From Actinomycetes bacterium (GTDB taxonomy: Bacteria > Actinomycetota > Actinomycetes > Streptosporangiales > Streptosporangiaceae), in contig JAOPYP010000042.1 in the NCBI GenBank assembly GCA_025964635.1, forward strand, positions 1-13,201: a DNA stretch of 13,201 bases, in the 5' to 3' direction. The notes under the pieces are model-generated. The model had not been told where the DNA came from, made no database searches, and saw only the letters and a program-made list of their open reading frames with translations. Positions 6,272 through 12,933 of this stretch are shown here, piece by piece (the stretch's first letter is position 1; each line of letters opens with the position of its first letter). The position numbers and the translations under genes were made by a program.

Positions 6272-7291
6272 ATGCAGCACGTGAATCAGCAGGGAACTAC
6301 GAGGCGGACGATGCTCCGCGCCGGGGCGGCTGCCGGGACGGCTGCGGCTCTCGGCGCCGCCGGGTTGTTCGCGACCGGGACGGCGCGCGCGGCCTCGGCG
6401 GCGGGCAGCGGGACGCGGGGGCTTCCCTACCCGTCGGATGTCACGGACACTTCTCACTGCACTCCCGAGGCCGCCGGGATCTTCCGCGGCTTCTTCACCG
6501 CCAAAAGCGAGCACAACCTCGCCCGGCTCATGTCCTATTTCTCCACAGCGAACACCACCTACATAGACGCCTGCCTGGGTATCAGCCTGCTGGGCTGGAA
6601 GGCGGTGGACAGCACCTTCGCCTTGGCTTTCACGAGCGCGCCGTCCTCCGCGGTCTCCTATCCCCTGCGCATCGTCGGTGACACAGGAAGCGCCGCGGTC
6701 GAGCTCGTGGACACCCCCGATTTCTTCGTGCCCCAGGAGCTCCGGGCCCTGTCCTCCGTCACCTTCGACAGCAACCACAAGATCATCCGCTGGGTCGACT
6801 ACTGGGATGGCCGCAGCGCCCTCATCCAGAACGCCATCACCAGCAGCTACCCCGCCGACTTCAGGGATTCCGAGCAGAACGCGGATCCCGCCGTCGTCCA
6901 GGTCACGCAGAAGCTCCAGGCCGCGTTCGCGGCGGGCGACGCCGCCGCGGCCGTCGCGCTGATGTCCTACGACGTGGTCCATGAGGACATGGCCGCGCAC
7001 ACCCTCGTCCGCGGCCAGTTCCAGGCCCAGCGCTACTACACCCGGGCGCTCGGGCAGCTCCCGTACGGCCCGGGCGCCGCGCTGGTTCACGCCGAGGGCA
7101 GTCGCCAGGGCGGCGGCTACGAGTGGTCGGCGGCCCCGGACGCCGCCCCGATGCGCCGCGGCCACACCTGCGTCGAGCTCGACGAAGCCGGCAAGATCAG
7201 CCGCCTGACCGCCATCTACGACTCCAGCCTCCTGAGTTACGCCGCCTATCAATCCCTGGCCGGCCTGGCCGCGGAGGCGCCCCTGTCCTGA
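6272..7291 (+). CDS. Tat-exported protein with two SnoaL-like (NTF2-fold) domains
   Basis: A 339-residue protein with a clear twin-arginine signal: TTRRTMLRA (9-17), a hydrophobic Ala/Gly core to about 36 and an ARA-ASA cleavage region near 40-43. The mature part holds two similar halves, about 65-185 and 205-325. Each begins with a helix typical of the SnoaL-like/NTF2 fold (FRGFFTAKSEHNLARLMSYF and VTQKLQAAFAAGDAAAAVAL) and ends with a strand-rich section (IIRWVDYWDG; ISRLTAIYD). This fold is used for cyclases, isomerases and small-molecule binding; no function can be assigned. Tat export suggests folding or cofactor loading in the cytoplasm. The ATG at 6272 is chosen because AAAGGAC precedes it and the signal peptide starts there. 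The frame is intact, although the genes on both sides are fragments. A quinone oxidoreductase stub starts 53 bases after the stop, suggesting a former operon. Confidence 0.82.
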   Translation: MQHVNQQGTTRRTMLRAGAAAGTAAALGAAGLFATGTARAASAAGSGTRGLPYPSDVTDTSHCTPEAAGIFRGFFTAKSEHNLARLMSYFSTANTTYIDACLGISLLGWKAVDSTFALAFTSAPSSAVSYPLRIVGDTGSAAVELVDTPDFFVPQELRALSSVTFDSNHKIIRWVDYWDGRSALIQNAITSSYPADFRDSEQNADPAVVQVTQKLQAAFAAGDAAAAVALMSYDVVHEDMAAHTLVRGQFQAQRYYTRALGQLPYGPGAALVHAEGSRQGGGYEWSAAPDAAPMRRGHTCVELDEAGKISRLTAIYDSSLLSYAAYQSLAGLAAEAPLS

Positions 7292-7344
7292 GGACTGCAG
7301 CAACTGCCAATCAAGTGAAAAAACAAACGAAAGGATCTGAACAC

Positions 7345-7728
7345 ATGCCCACCGACACCCAGCACTCCCACAGTAACGAGCAGCAGCAGATGGATGCAGT
7401 CGTCATCCAGGCCAGCGGGCCGCCAGCGCAGTCGCTGGCCTATCGTTCCGAACCGGTGCCGGAGCCGGGTCCGGAGGAGGTGCTCGTCGAGGTACACGCA
7501 GCAGCGGTGAACCCGCTCGACGTCGCCAATGCCCTGGGTCTGCTCGCCTTGCGACTGTGCATCTCGCCGGCGCGCGCGGCCAGGCAGCCGGACATTGCCG
7601 CGAGGCTGCGGCGGCGTCCGCGTCGTCATCGCACGGTGCAGAGAGTGCTCGCTTCGCTGCCCAGCCTGGATCTGGATCGGGCAGAGCGAGTGACACATCA
7701 CTGGCGGCCGGGAACACTCAGACGATGA
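7345..7728 (+). pseudogene. N-terminal stub of a quinone oxidoreductase (MDR family) fused to unrelated sequence
   Basis: The ATG at 7345 follows AAAGGATC and opens a 127-codon frame. Residues 16-67 match the start of zinc-independent quinone oxidoreductases of the MDR superfamily: MDAVVIQASG, then SEPVPEPGPEEVLVEV and HAAAVNPLDVANALGLL. After Leu67 (about 7545) the family pattern stops and an Arg-rich tail follows that I do not recognise. The catalytic and nucleotide-binding domains (normally about 300 residues in all) are gone. The stop TGA (7726-7728) overlaps the start of the DUF1345 gene as ATGA, so translation of the stub could be coupled to the next gene. Enzymatic activity is not expected. 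Confidence 0.72.
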
Positions 7729-8408
7729 CCGGCGTCCCGGCTGACACCCTGTACCACCGATGGCTTGGGTTCCACGCTCCCGCCATGCGGCGCGCGGTCA
7801 CGGTGCTCTTCGCCGGGCTGATCATCGCTCTCGCCGTCCTGCCGTTCGCGCAGTGGGGGCTGGCACTGGTCGGAGGCTGGGACGCCGCTGCGCTCACCTT
7901 CCTGCTGACCACCTGGCCGGTCATTATCCGGGCCGACAGCTCGCGCGCGGCGCAGCTTGCTGCCCGCGAAGACGAAACGGAGGGCTCCGCAAGGGCACTG
8001 CTGGTCGGGGCCAGCGTCGCCAGCCTCCTGGGGGTGGGTTACACGCTGCACCTGGCGGGCCGGGAAAGCGGCGCGCAGCGGGCGCTGCTGATCGGCGCTG
8101 CCGTGCTGACCGTCGTGCTGTCGTGGACCGTGATGAACACGGTCTACACCCTGCGCTACGCCGACGAGCACTTCCGGTCCAAGGCCGGGGGCATTGCGTT
8201 CGGGAACCAGGACGGGCACGAGCGGCCCAGCTACCGCGACTTTGCCTATGTCGCCTTCACCATCGGCATGACCTACCAGGTGTCCGACACGACACTGCGC
8301 GATACCCGGATCCGGCGCACCGTGCTCGCCCACGCGATCCTGTCCTACCTGTTCGGGGTGGTTATCGTGGCGGGTTCGGTCAGCCTCATCTCCGGCCTGA
8401 TCCGCTGA
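7725..8408 (+). CDS. DUF1345 family integral membrane protein
   Basis: A 227-residue multi-pass membrane protein, the normal length for DUF1345. Hydrophobic segments are at about 24-42, 44-68, 90-110, 120-142, 172-187 and 200-224. Family marks are REDETEG (81-87) in the loop after the second segment, and YRDFAYVAFTIGMTYQVSD (170-188) followed by RRTVLAHAILSYLFG (197-211). The function of the family is unknown. The ATG at 7725 gives the family length and overlaps the stop of the upstream stub as ATGA. The ribosome site before it is weak (GGGA at about 7710), so coupling to the stub may matter. The frame is open further upstream but that part is Ala/Ser-rich and unlike the family. The coding sequence is intact and ends just before a chimeric pseudogene. 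Confidence 0.87.
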   Translation: MTGVPADTLYHRWLGFHAPAMRRAVTVLFAGLIIALAVLPFAQWGLALVGGWDAAALTFLLTTWPVIIRADSSRAAQLAAREDETEGSARALLVGASVASLLGVGYTLHLAGRESGAQRALLIGAAVLTVVLSWTVMNTVYTLRYADEHFRSKAGGIAFGNQDGHERPSYRDFAYVAFTIGMTYQVSDTTLRDTRIRRTVLAHAILSYLFGVVIVAGSVSLISGLIR

Positions 8409-8629
8409 CCCGCCCGATCGCCGGCCGCTCCGCATCACCTGCCCCGCCGAAGAGGCTGGATTCGTGTCGAGGCCGAGTTCATCTGGCGAGCCGCAGCGCG
8501 CGTGCCGCCAGCAAACGCCGGGTCCCCGCGATGGAGAAATGCCACGACGCACCGCAACCCCGAAATCCCTCCCGGCCAGCTGCACGCCGACACCCAGAGC
8601 CGCATGTGGCATTACATGAGGTCGGCGGC

Positions 8630-9066
8630 GCCACCGCGATGGCCCATCCGGAGGTCGTGGACCGCCTCGCCATCCTCAACGTGGCCCTCCGACCTCCCCT
8701 GCGCCGCATGGCCTTGATCGACCATCGCGACGAGGCCGGGCTGCTCGTGCTCACCGACCCGGCGCTCTGGGGCGCACACCACGACCTGACAGGACCGGTC
8801 CCCATGTCGTGGCCAGAGGCACTCGAGCTGCTATCGGCCGAACCCGGCGAGCCCGTCACCTTCAGGGGCGCGCCTGAGCGGCAGTTCCTCGAGCGCCTCA
8901 TCGGCGCTGGGGTACCGGCGGGGACGGCTGAGCTGCTCATCGCGCGGGAGTGGTCGATCCTCGCCGGCGAGAACGACTACACGACCGACACTTCCAGCAG
9001 ATCACCGGCCACCCCCCGCGCCCGGTGGCCGAGTTCCTCCACGAGTACCGCGCTGAAATCGCCTGA
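8630..9066 (+). pseudogene. Chimera: copied epoxide hydrolase piece joined to frameshifted NmrA C-terminus
   Basis: Two joined remnants in one frame. The first 52 bases (8630-8681) are identical to 10147-10198 inside the intact epoxide hydrolase gene and encode ATAMAHPEVVDRLAILN; beyond that the match decays with a one-base gap. From ATG 8708 the sequence reads as the C-terminal part of an NmrA-type NAD(P)-binding protein: ALIDHRDEAG, then LTDPALWGAHHDLTGPVPMS, then APERQFLERLIGAGVP and AGENDYTTDT. At about 8990 one base is missing; correcting it (frame resumes at 8992) restores FQQITGHPPRPVAEFLHEYR and a stop at 9064-9066. The Rossmann half is missing. This is a clear pseudogene. Confidence 0.85.
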
Positions 9067-9164
9067 TGCCCGCGCGTCACCCTCACCCGATCCCGCCCGG
9101 CGGCTTCCTCGCCAGCACCGGCCTCGACCTCACACCCTTCCTGTAACCCCAGAATTAGACATGT

Positions 9165-9530
9165 TTAGTAGGGGTCTACGTCGGCGACGGCTTGGGCGAA
9201 AGCCCGCGGAGCCTCTTGCAGCAGGTTGTGCCCGCCGCCGCCCGAGATGCTCCGATGCGCGTACTTGCCCGAGAACTTTGCCCGATAGATGCCGGGATCG
9301 GGATGGGGCGCACCATTGGCATCACCTTCGAGGGTGATTGTTGGCCACGTCGTCGTCGAGCCTGCGGCGGTGCGGGCCACCAGGCGATCGAGCAGTTCGT
9401 CCGCGGCCGCCTCCAGGTCGGGACCTCGCGCAGCAGCGCGCCCTGCGCCACCCGCGCCACCGCGCGGATCCGGCTCAGCCGCCGCGGTGCGCGGTGCGGC
9501 GTTGGCGACAGCGAACGCGGCCAGCAGCAT
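9165..9530 (-). pseudogene. Antisense mosaic remnant: phosphatase-like piece joined to alpha/beta-hydrolase C-terminus
   Basis: The last part of this reverse-strand frame (about 9344 down to the stop at 9165-9167) reads PTITLEGDANGAPHPDPGIY, then FSGKYAHRSI, GHNLLQEAPRAFAQAV and DVDPY. This is the usual end of an alpha/beta hydrolase, with the catalytic-His region GGGGHN. The sequence before it is not hydrolase: DLEAAADELLDRLVARTAAG, and, after one frameshift near 9420, LSRIRAVARVAQGALLREV. The latter resembles the linker before SpoIIE/PP2C-type phosphatase domains in actinobacteria, an identification made from memory of the pattern and uncertain. Only about 60 residues of the hydrolase and none of the phosphatase core remain. 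No ribosome site was seen. Confidence 0.6.
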
Positions 9531-9690
9531 GAGGACGCTCAGATGCGGGACCAGCGTCCTGGGCCGCGTGGGCTAGTTCACGACCAGCCTGACGCCGAGC
9601 AGGGGTCGCGATCCCTGGCGTCACCAGCCAGGCCGGATCCAGACCCGGCCAGCGGCATCCGGAGACCTGGCCGACCTCGAACGGGCCAGA

Positions 9691-9739
9691 CCAGGGACCA
9701 CTGGGGTTGTACCCGCGCGAAACCCAGTGTTTTCCCTGG
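9691..9739 (+). promoter_or_regulatory. Long imperfect hairpin upstream of the epoxide hydrolase
   Basis: Two stacked perfect 7-bp stems: CCAGGGA (9691-9697) with TCCCTGG (9733-9739) and, inside it, CACTGGG (9699-9705) with CCCAGTG (9723-9729), separated by small bulges (1 and 3 bases) and followed inward by TT with AA. It ends 59 bases before the epoxide hydrolase ATG. It may be an operator, a 5'-leader structure or a terminator of something that once read into this gene; the sequence does not decide between them. Confidence 0.5.
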
Positions 9740-9798
9740 GGCGATGCAGCAGCTGAGATCGTAGCGTCGTCCCTGACACAACCCCCAGGGAGGCGGCA

Positions 9799-10695
9799 AT
9801 GAGCACAACCGAGGACCGCGCAAGCAGCGAACTTCGTGACGGCTATGCCGACATCGGCGACCAGCGGCTCCATTACGTCGAGGCCGGCGAGGGACCGCTG
9901 GTCATCCTGCTGCACGGCTTCCCCGAGTTCTGGTACGGCTGGCGGCAGCAGATCAGGCCGCTGGCGGCGGCGGGATTCCGGGTCGTCGCACCTGACATGC
10001 GCGGCTACAACCTGTCATCGAAGCCAGATGGCGTCAAGGCCTACGACACCGGCCAGCTGACCGCCGACATCCGCGGTCTGATCCATGAACGCGGTGCCGA
10101 GTCCGCGCTGCTGGCCGGTCACGACTGGGGCGGAAGCGTCGCCTGGGCCACCGCGATGGCCCATCCGGAGGTCGTGGACCGCCTCGCCATCCTCAACGCG
10201 GCCCATCCGCGGAAGCTCTCGCAGGGACTGCACCACCCGGGTCAGCTCCGCAAGTCCTGGTACTTCTTCTTCTTCGACCTCCCGGACCTGCCCGAAAGCA
10301 TCGTGCACGCCAACCACTGGCACTTCTTCCGGCACTTCCTGCACGACGCCCACCCGGCTTTTACGCCGGAGGAGATCGAACGCTACATCGAGGCGTGGTC
10401 ACAGCCAGGCGCAGCCACCGGGATGATCAACTACTACCGGTCCTCGGTGCGGACCCCGCCCAAGAAGTCCGAAGCGGCGCTACGCCCGATCAAGGCGCCG
10501 ACCCTGGTCATCTGGGGGGAGCGCGACCGCTACCTCGGCCCAGAGCTAGCCGAGCCCGACCACGATGATGTGCCCAACCTGGACCGCGTCGAGCGCCTGC
10601 CCGACGCGTCGCACTGGGTGCATCACGACGAGCATGAGCGCGTCAGCCAGCTGCTCATCGACTTCTTCGCCCCCGCCCTGCCAGCCGGGAACTAA
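9799..10695 (+). CDS. Epoxide hydrolase (alpha/beta-hydrolase fold, soluble type)
   Basis: A 298-residue cytoplasmic enzyme expected to open epoxides to diols through an Asp-ester intermediate. The oxyanion motif is LLHGFPEFWYGW (37-48), the HGxP form typical of epoxide hydrolases. The nucleophile elbow AGHDWGG (106-112) carries Asp109. The cap domain (about 140-215) carries Tyr155 in KSWYFFFF and Tyr213 in INYYRSS, placed as the two Tyr residues that activate the epoxide in relatives. The acid is Asp243 in WGERDRYLG and the base is His272 in DASHWVHHDEH. A haloalkane dehalogenase would usually also use Asp as nucleophile but lacks the cap Tyr pair. The ATG at 9799 follows AGGGAGG. All catalytic residues are present, so it should be active. 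Part of it (10147-10198) is duplicated at 8630-8681. Confidence 0.92.
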   Translation: MSTTEDRASSELRDGYADIGDQRLHYVEAGEGPLVILLHGFPEFWYGWRQQIRPLAAAGFRVVAPDMRGYNLSSKPDGVKAYDTGQLTADIRGLIHERGAESALLAGHDWGGSVAWATAMAHPEVVDRLAILNAAHPRKLSQGLHHPGQLRKSWYFFFFDLPDLPESIVHANHWHFFRHFLHDAHPAFTPEEIERYIEAWSQPGAATGMINYYRSSVRTPPKKSEAALRPIKAPTLVIWGERDRYLGPELAEPDHDDVPNLDRVERLPDASHWVHHDEHERVSQLLIDFFAPALPAGN

Positions 10696-10755
10696 CAAGA
10701 GACTTGTCCCGGGTTCGCTGGCTCGGAGGACGGACCGGATCTGGAGGATTGCTAC

Positions 10756-10905
10756 ATGACTACGACAGCGACCCTGCAAGTCCACTTCCGACGTCCCGAG
10801 CAGAACAATAGCCCAGGCAAAGCAACAGCCTGCCAGGCACGATCGCATTCCGGGCGGTGGGCCACACTGGTGCGGCCAGCTCCGGCCACTAATGGCGACC
10901 CGTAG
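10756..10905 (+). CDS. Candidate 49-aa ORF with a good ribosome site, possibly the start of a lost gene
   Basis: GGAGG (10743-10747) precedes ATG 10756 at normal spacing and the frame stops with TAG at 10903-10905. The peptide begins MTTTATLQVHFRRPE, like the start of an ordinary cytoplasmic protein, then becomes compositionally unremarkable (Ala, Arg, Ser, Pro). No family is recognised. It lies 60 bases after the epoxide hydrolase stop on the same strand. Either it is a short gene or, in view of the many truncated genes to the left, the preserved ribosome site and first codons of a gene whose body was lost. Confidence 0.3.
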   Translation: MTTTATLQVHFRRPEQNNSPGKATACQARSHSGRWATLVRPAPATNGDP

Positions 10906-11249
10906 TCCGCCGAGCCGGGGCACTGGATCAAGGTCCTCGCCTGCTTGCCCTGCAAGGGCCACGCTCCCGGAAACGGTGTCGTTCGGGGTGGTCGGGGCCG
11001 GGGCGGTCCGCCCGCTGCGGGTCAGCGCCAGGGGGCCTGATGCAGTCCGCTTCCCGCCGTATCGCAGGCCAGGGCAGGCCGCGCCTGCCTGGTCTGAGCT
11101 TGGGCTTCAGAATGCCACGACCCGCCACGGATAAATGTGCTTCCAGCCGGGTGGTGCTGCATCAGTTGCGTCGGCCTCTTGCTGACCTGCGGTGGACCTT
11201 CAGGTATCTCGCGGAATGGTCCCGATGACGGCGAGAGGTCAAAGGCCCA
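10906..11249. other. Gene-poor region between the epoxide hydrolases
   Basis: No gene is supported on either strand. Open frames of 60-100 codons exist, but none has a ribosome site, a family motif or the third-position bias of the neighbouring genes. No terminator was recognised for the upstream epoxide hydrolase. Confidence 0.45.
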
Positions 11250-11384
11250 TTACCTGCGCAGTCCTGCTGAGACGACTGGTGCCGCAAAGGCCAGCTCCAT
11301 GGCCTGCGGAACCGGCCGGTTCAGCAGGGCGCTGACGCCGGGGTACAGAGCCATGAACATCATGATGCACGTCGGCGGCTGCAG
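11250..11384 (-). pseudogene. Possible C-terminal remnant of a membrane protein
   Basis: On the reverse strand the last 40 or so codons before the TAA at 11252-11250 read MMFMALYPGVSALL, then NRPVPQAMELAFAAPVVSAG. The piece is hydrophobic with largely G/C third positions, like a membrane protein end, while the sequence before it in the same frame loses coding character. It lies about 115 bases downstream of the EHN epoxide hydrolase on the same strand. No family can be named, and chance is possible. Confidence 0.3.
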
Positions 11385-11499
11385 TGCCGGCCGGATCGGG
11401 GTGATACGCGCGACACCAGACCCAGATGGGGGTTGATGTCGGCGGGGGGATCGACCCCATATCCCCACATTGCTCTATGAGCTACTGCGCCGAAGTCGG

Positions 11500-12708
11500 C
11501 TAGCGCAGCGGGCGGAAGGCGGCGCGCAGCTCTTCCGAGAAGAGCCCCGGTTCCTCCCAAGCGGCGAAGTGACCGCCCTTGTCCACCTCGTTGAAGTAGA
11601 TGACGTTGGGGTACGCCTTCTCGACCCAGCTGCGCGGGGTCCGCCAGATCTCCCCGGGAAACGTCGTGAAGCCGACCGGAATCGAGACCGGCGTGGGAGC
11701 CTGGCCGGCCGCACGAGCATTTTCTTGTCCTTCTTCCCAGTATGAGCGCGCAGCCGACGCCCCGGTGCCTGTCAGCCAATACAGGGTGATGTTGTCGGTG
11801 ATGTGTTCCCGGGTGAGATTGCCCGAAGCCTGTCCGCCGACAAAACTGCGGGCGATCTTTTGGTAGCTGTCCGTATCGTGATCGATCATCCACGCCGCCA
11901 GCGCGATGGGTGAATCCAGGAGGGCGTAGCCAATCGTCTCCGGGCGCGTCGCCTGCTCCACGAAGTACCCAGCGCCGGTCGCGTGGAATTCGGCGAGCGC
12001 GTCGAGGGCGGCACGTTCTTCTGCCGAGGGCGGCGACTGGCTCAGGGCCTCGGCATCGCCCAGCGCTGGCGTGAGAAGGTTGGTGTGAATGCCGATCAGC
12101 CCGTCGAGTGAAAGGCGGCCCATCGCGTCGGTGACCTGGGAGCCCACGTCGCCCCCCTGCGCGACGTACCGGATATAACCCAGGCGCCGCATCAACTCCG
12201 CCCACGCCTGTCCGATACGGATGGGGCCCCAGCCGAGCTCGGTCGGCTCGTCAGAGAACCCGTAGCCGGGGATCGACGGCAGCACGAGGTGGAACGCGTC
12301 CTCAGCGCGGCCACCGTGCGCGGTCGGGTCGGTGAGTGGACCGATAGTCTCGAGCAGTTCGACGACCGAGCCCGGCCAGCCGTGCGTCATGATCAACGGC
12401 AACGCGTTCTTGTGTGCCGACTCGACGTGGATGAAGTGGATGTCCAGCCCGTCGATCTCGGTCTTAAACTGCGGCAGCACATTCAATCGCGCCTCGCACC
12501 GGCGCCAGTCGTACTCGGTCGCCCAGTAGCGCGCGAGATTCTGTATCGCCGCCAATTGCACACCCTGCGACCGATCGGTGACGAGTTCCCTGGTCGGCCA
12601 GCGCGTCGCATTGATGCGGCGGCGCAGCTCGTCGATCTCGCCCTGAGGTACTTCGATTCGGAACGGCCGGACCGCGCTCTCCGCGCTCGCAGTCGTGGTG
12701 TCGCTCAT
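11500..12708 (-). CDS. Epoxide hydrolase of the EHN / microsomal type
   Basis: A 402-residue enzyme with the N-terminal EHN domain (about 14-125: VRPFRIEVPQGEIDELRRRI, then TRWPTREL) followed by the alpha/beta-hydrolase core. The oxyanion site is MTHGWPGS (107-114), the nucleophile elbow AQGGDVGS (183-190) carries Asp187, and GGHFAAWEEP (378-387) carries His380. Glu353 in TTFPGEIW lies 27 residues before the His, the same spacing as the Glu/His pair of mammalian microsomal epoxide hydrolase. Tyr248 (GAGYFVEQ) and Tyr323 (RSYWE) are spaced from Glu353 like its two epoxide-activating Tyr residues. No N-terminal membrane anchor is present, so the protein should be soluble, as usual in bacteria. 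The ATG at 12708 follows GGGGAGG. It should hydrate epoxides; the natural substrate is unknown. The neighbour upstream on the same strand is the MFS transporter. Confidence 0.94.
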   Translation of the reverse strand: MSDTTTASAESAVRPFRIEVPQGEIDELRRRINATRWPTRELVTDRSQGVQLAAIQNLARYWATEYDWRRCEARLNVLPQFKTEIDGLDIHFIHVESAHKNALPLIMTHGWPGSVVELLETIGPLTDPTAHGGRAEDAFHLVLPSIPGYGFSDEPTELGWGPIRIGQAWAELMRRLGYIRYVAQGGDVGSQVTDAMGRLSLDGLIGIHTNLLTPALGDAEALSQSPPSAEERAALDALAEFHATGAGYFVEQATRPETIGYALLDSPIALAAWMIDHDTDSYQKIARSFVGGQASGNLTREHITDNITLYWLTGTGASAARSYWEEGQENARAAGQAPTPVSIPVGFTTFPGEIWRTPRSWVEKAYPNVIYFNEVDKGGHFAAWEEPGLFSEELRAAFRPLR

Positions 12709-12746
12709 GATCGTGTCCTCCCCGTTCCCGTCCGCTGGGCATCTTG

Positions 12747-12776
12747 TCGATCGTCAAAATGTCGCGACATCGATCG
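12747..12776. promoter_or_regulatory. Cluster of palindromes upstream of the EHN epoxide hydrolase
   Basis: A 12-bp perfect palindrome ATGTCGCGACAT (12759-12770) is flanked on both sides by TCGATCG (12747-12753 and 12770-12776). The cluster lies 39-68 bases upstream of the epoxide hydrolase start on its 5' side, where a repressor such as a TetR-type protein could bind. Palindromes of this length occur a few times by chance in 13 kb; position and symmetry are the argument. Confidence 0.35.
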
Positions 12777-12933
12777 AAGATCCCTCGATGAGCCTAGAGC
12801 CGAAGACTCCATGAAGCGAGGGGCGGCGCACGGCTCGCGCGCGCCGTTGGCGATCAGCAAATGACTCCCGGCGAAGCTTTCGCTTGGACACCGGGTGCAT
12901 TCACCCAGCGGAACGAGATGCTGTACCCGCAGG

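Noticed and set aside
7286..7296. GTCCTGAGGAC dyad over the stop of the SnoaL-like gene as a terminator
   Set aside because: Only five paired bases with a one-base centre and no U run.
6266..7303. A 345-codon reverse frame opposite the SnoaL-like gene
   Set aside because: Antisense shadow of an intact gene with a Tat signal and a ribosome site; its Gly/Val/Ala-rich translation matches nothing.
7760..9337. A 525-codon open + frame spanning the DUF1345 gene and the region to its right
   Set aside because: Its first part is a shifted reading of the DUF1345 gene, with Arg/Pro-rich translation; only the short remnant pieces inside it (8630-8990) match families.
11360..12205. A 281-codon open frame on the reverse strand inside the EHN epoxide hydrolase
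   Set aside because: It is a shifted reading of a gene whose own frame has all catalytic motifs; the translation has no recognisable pattern.
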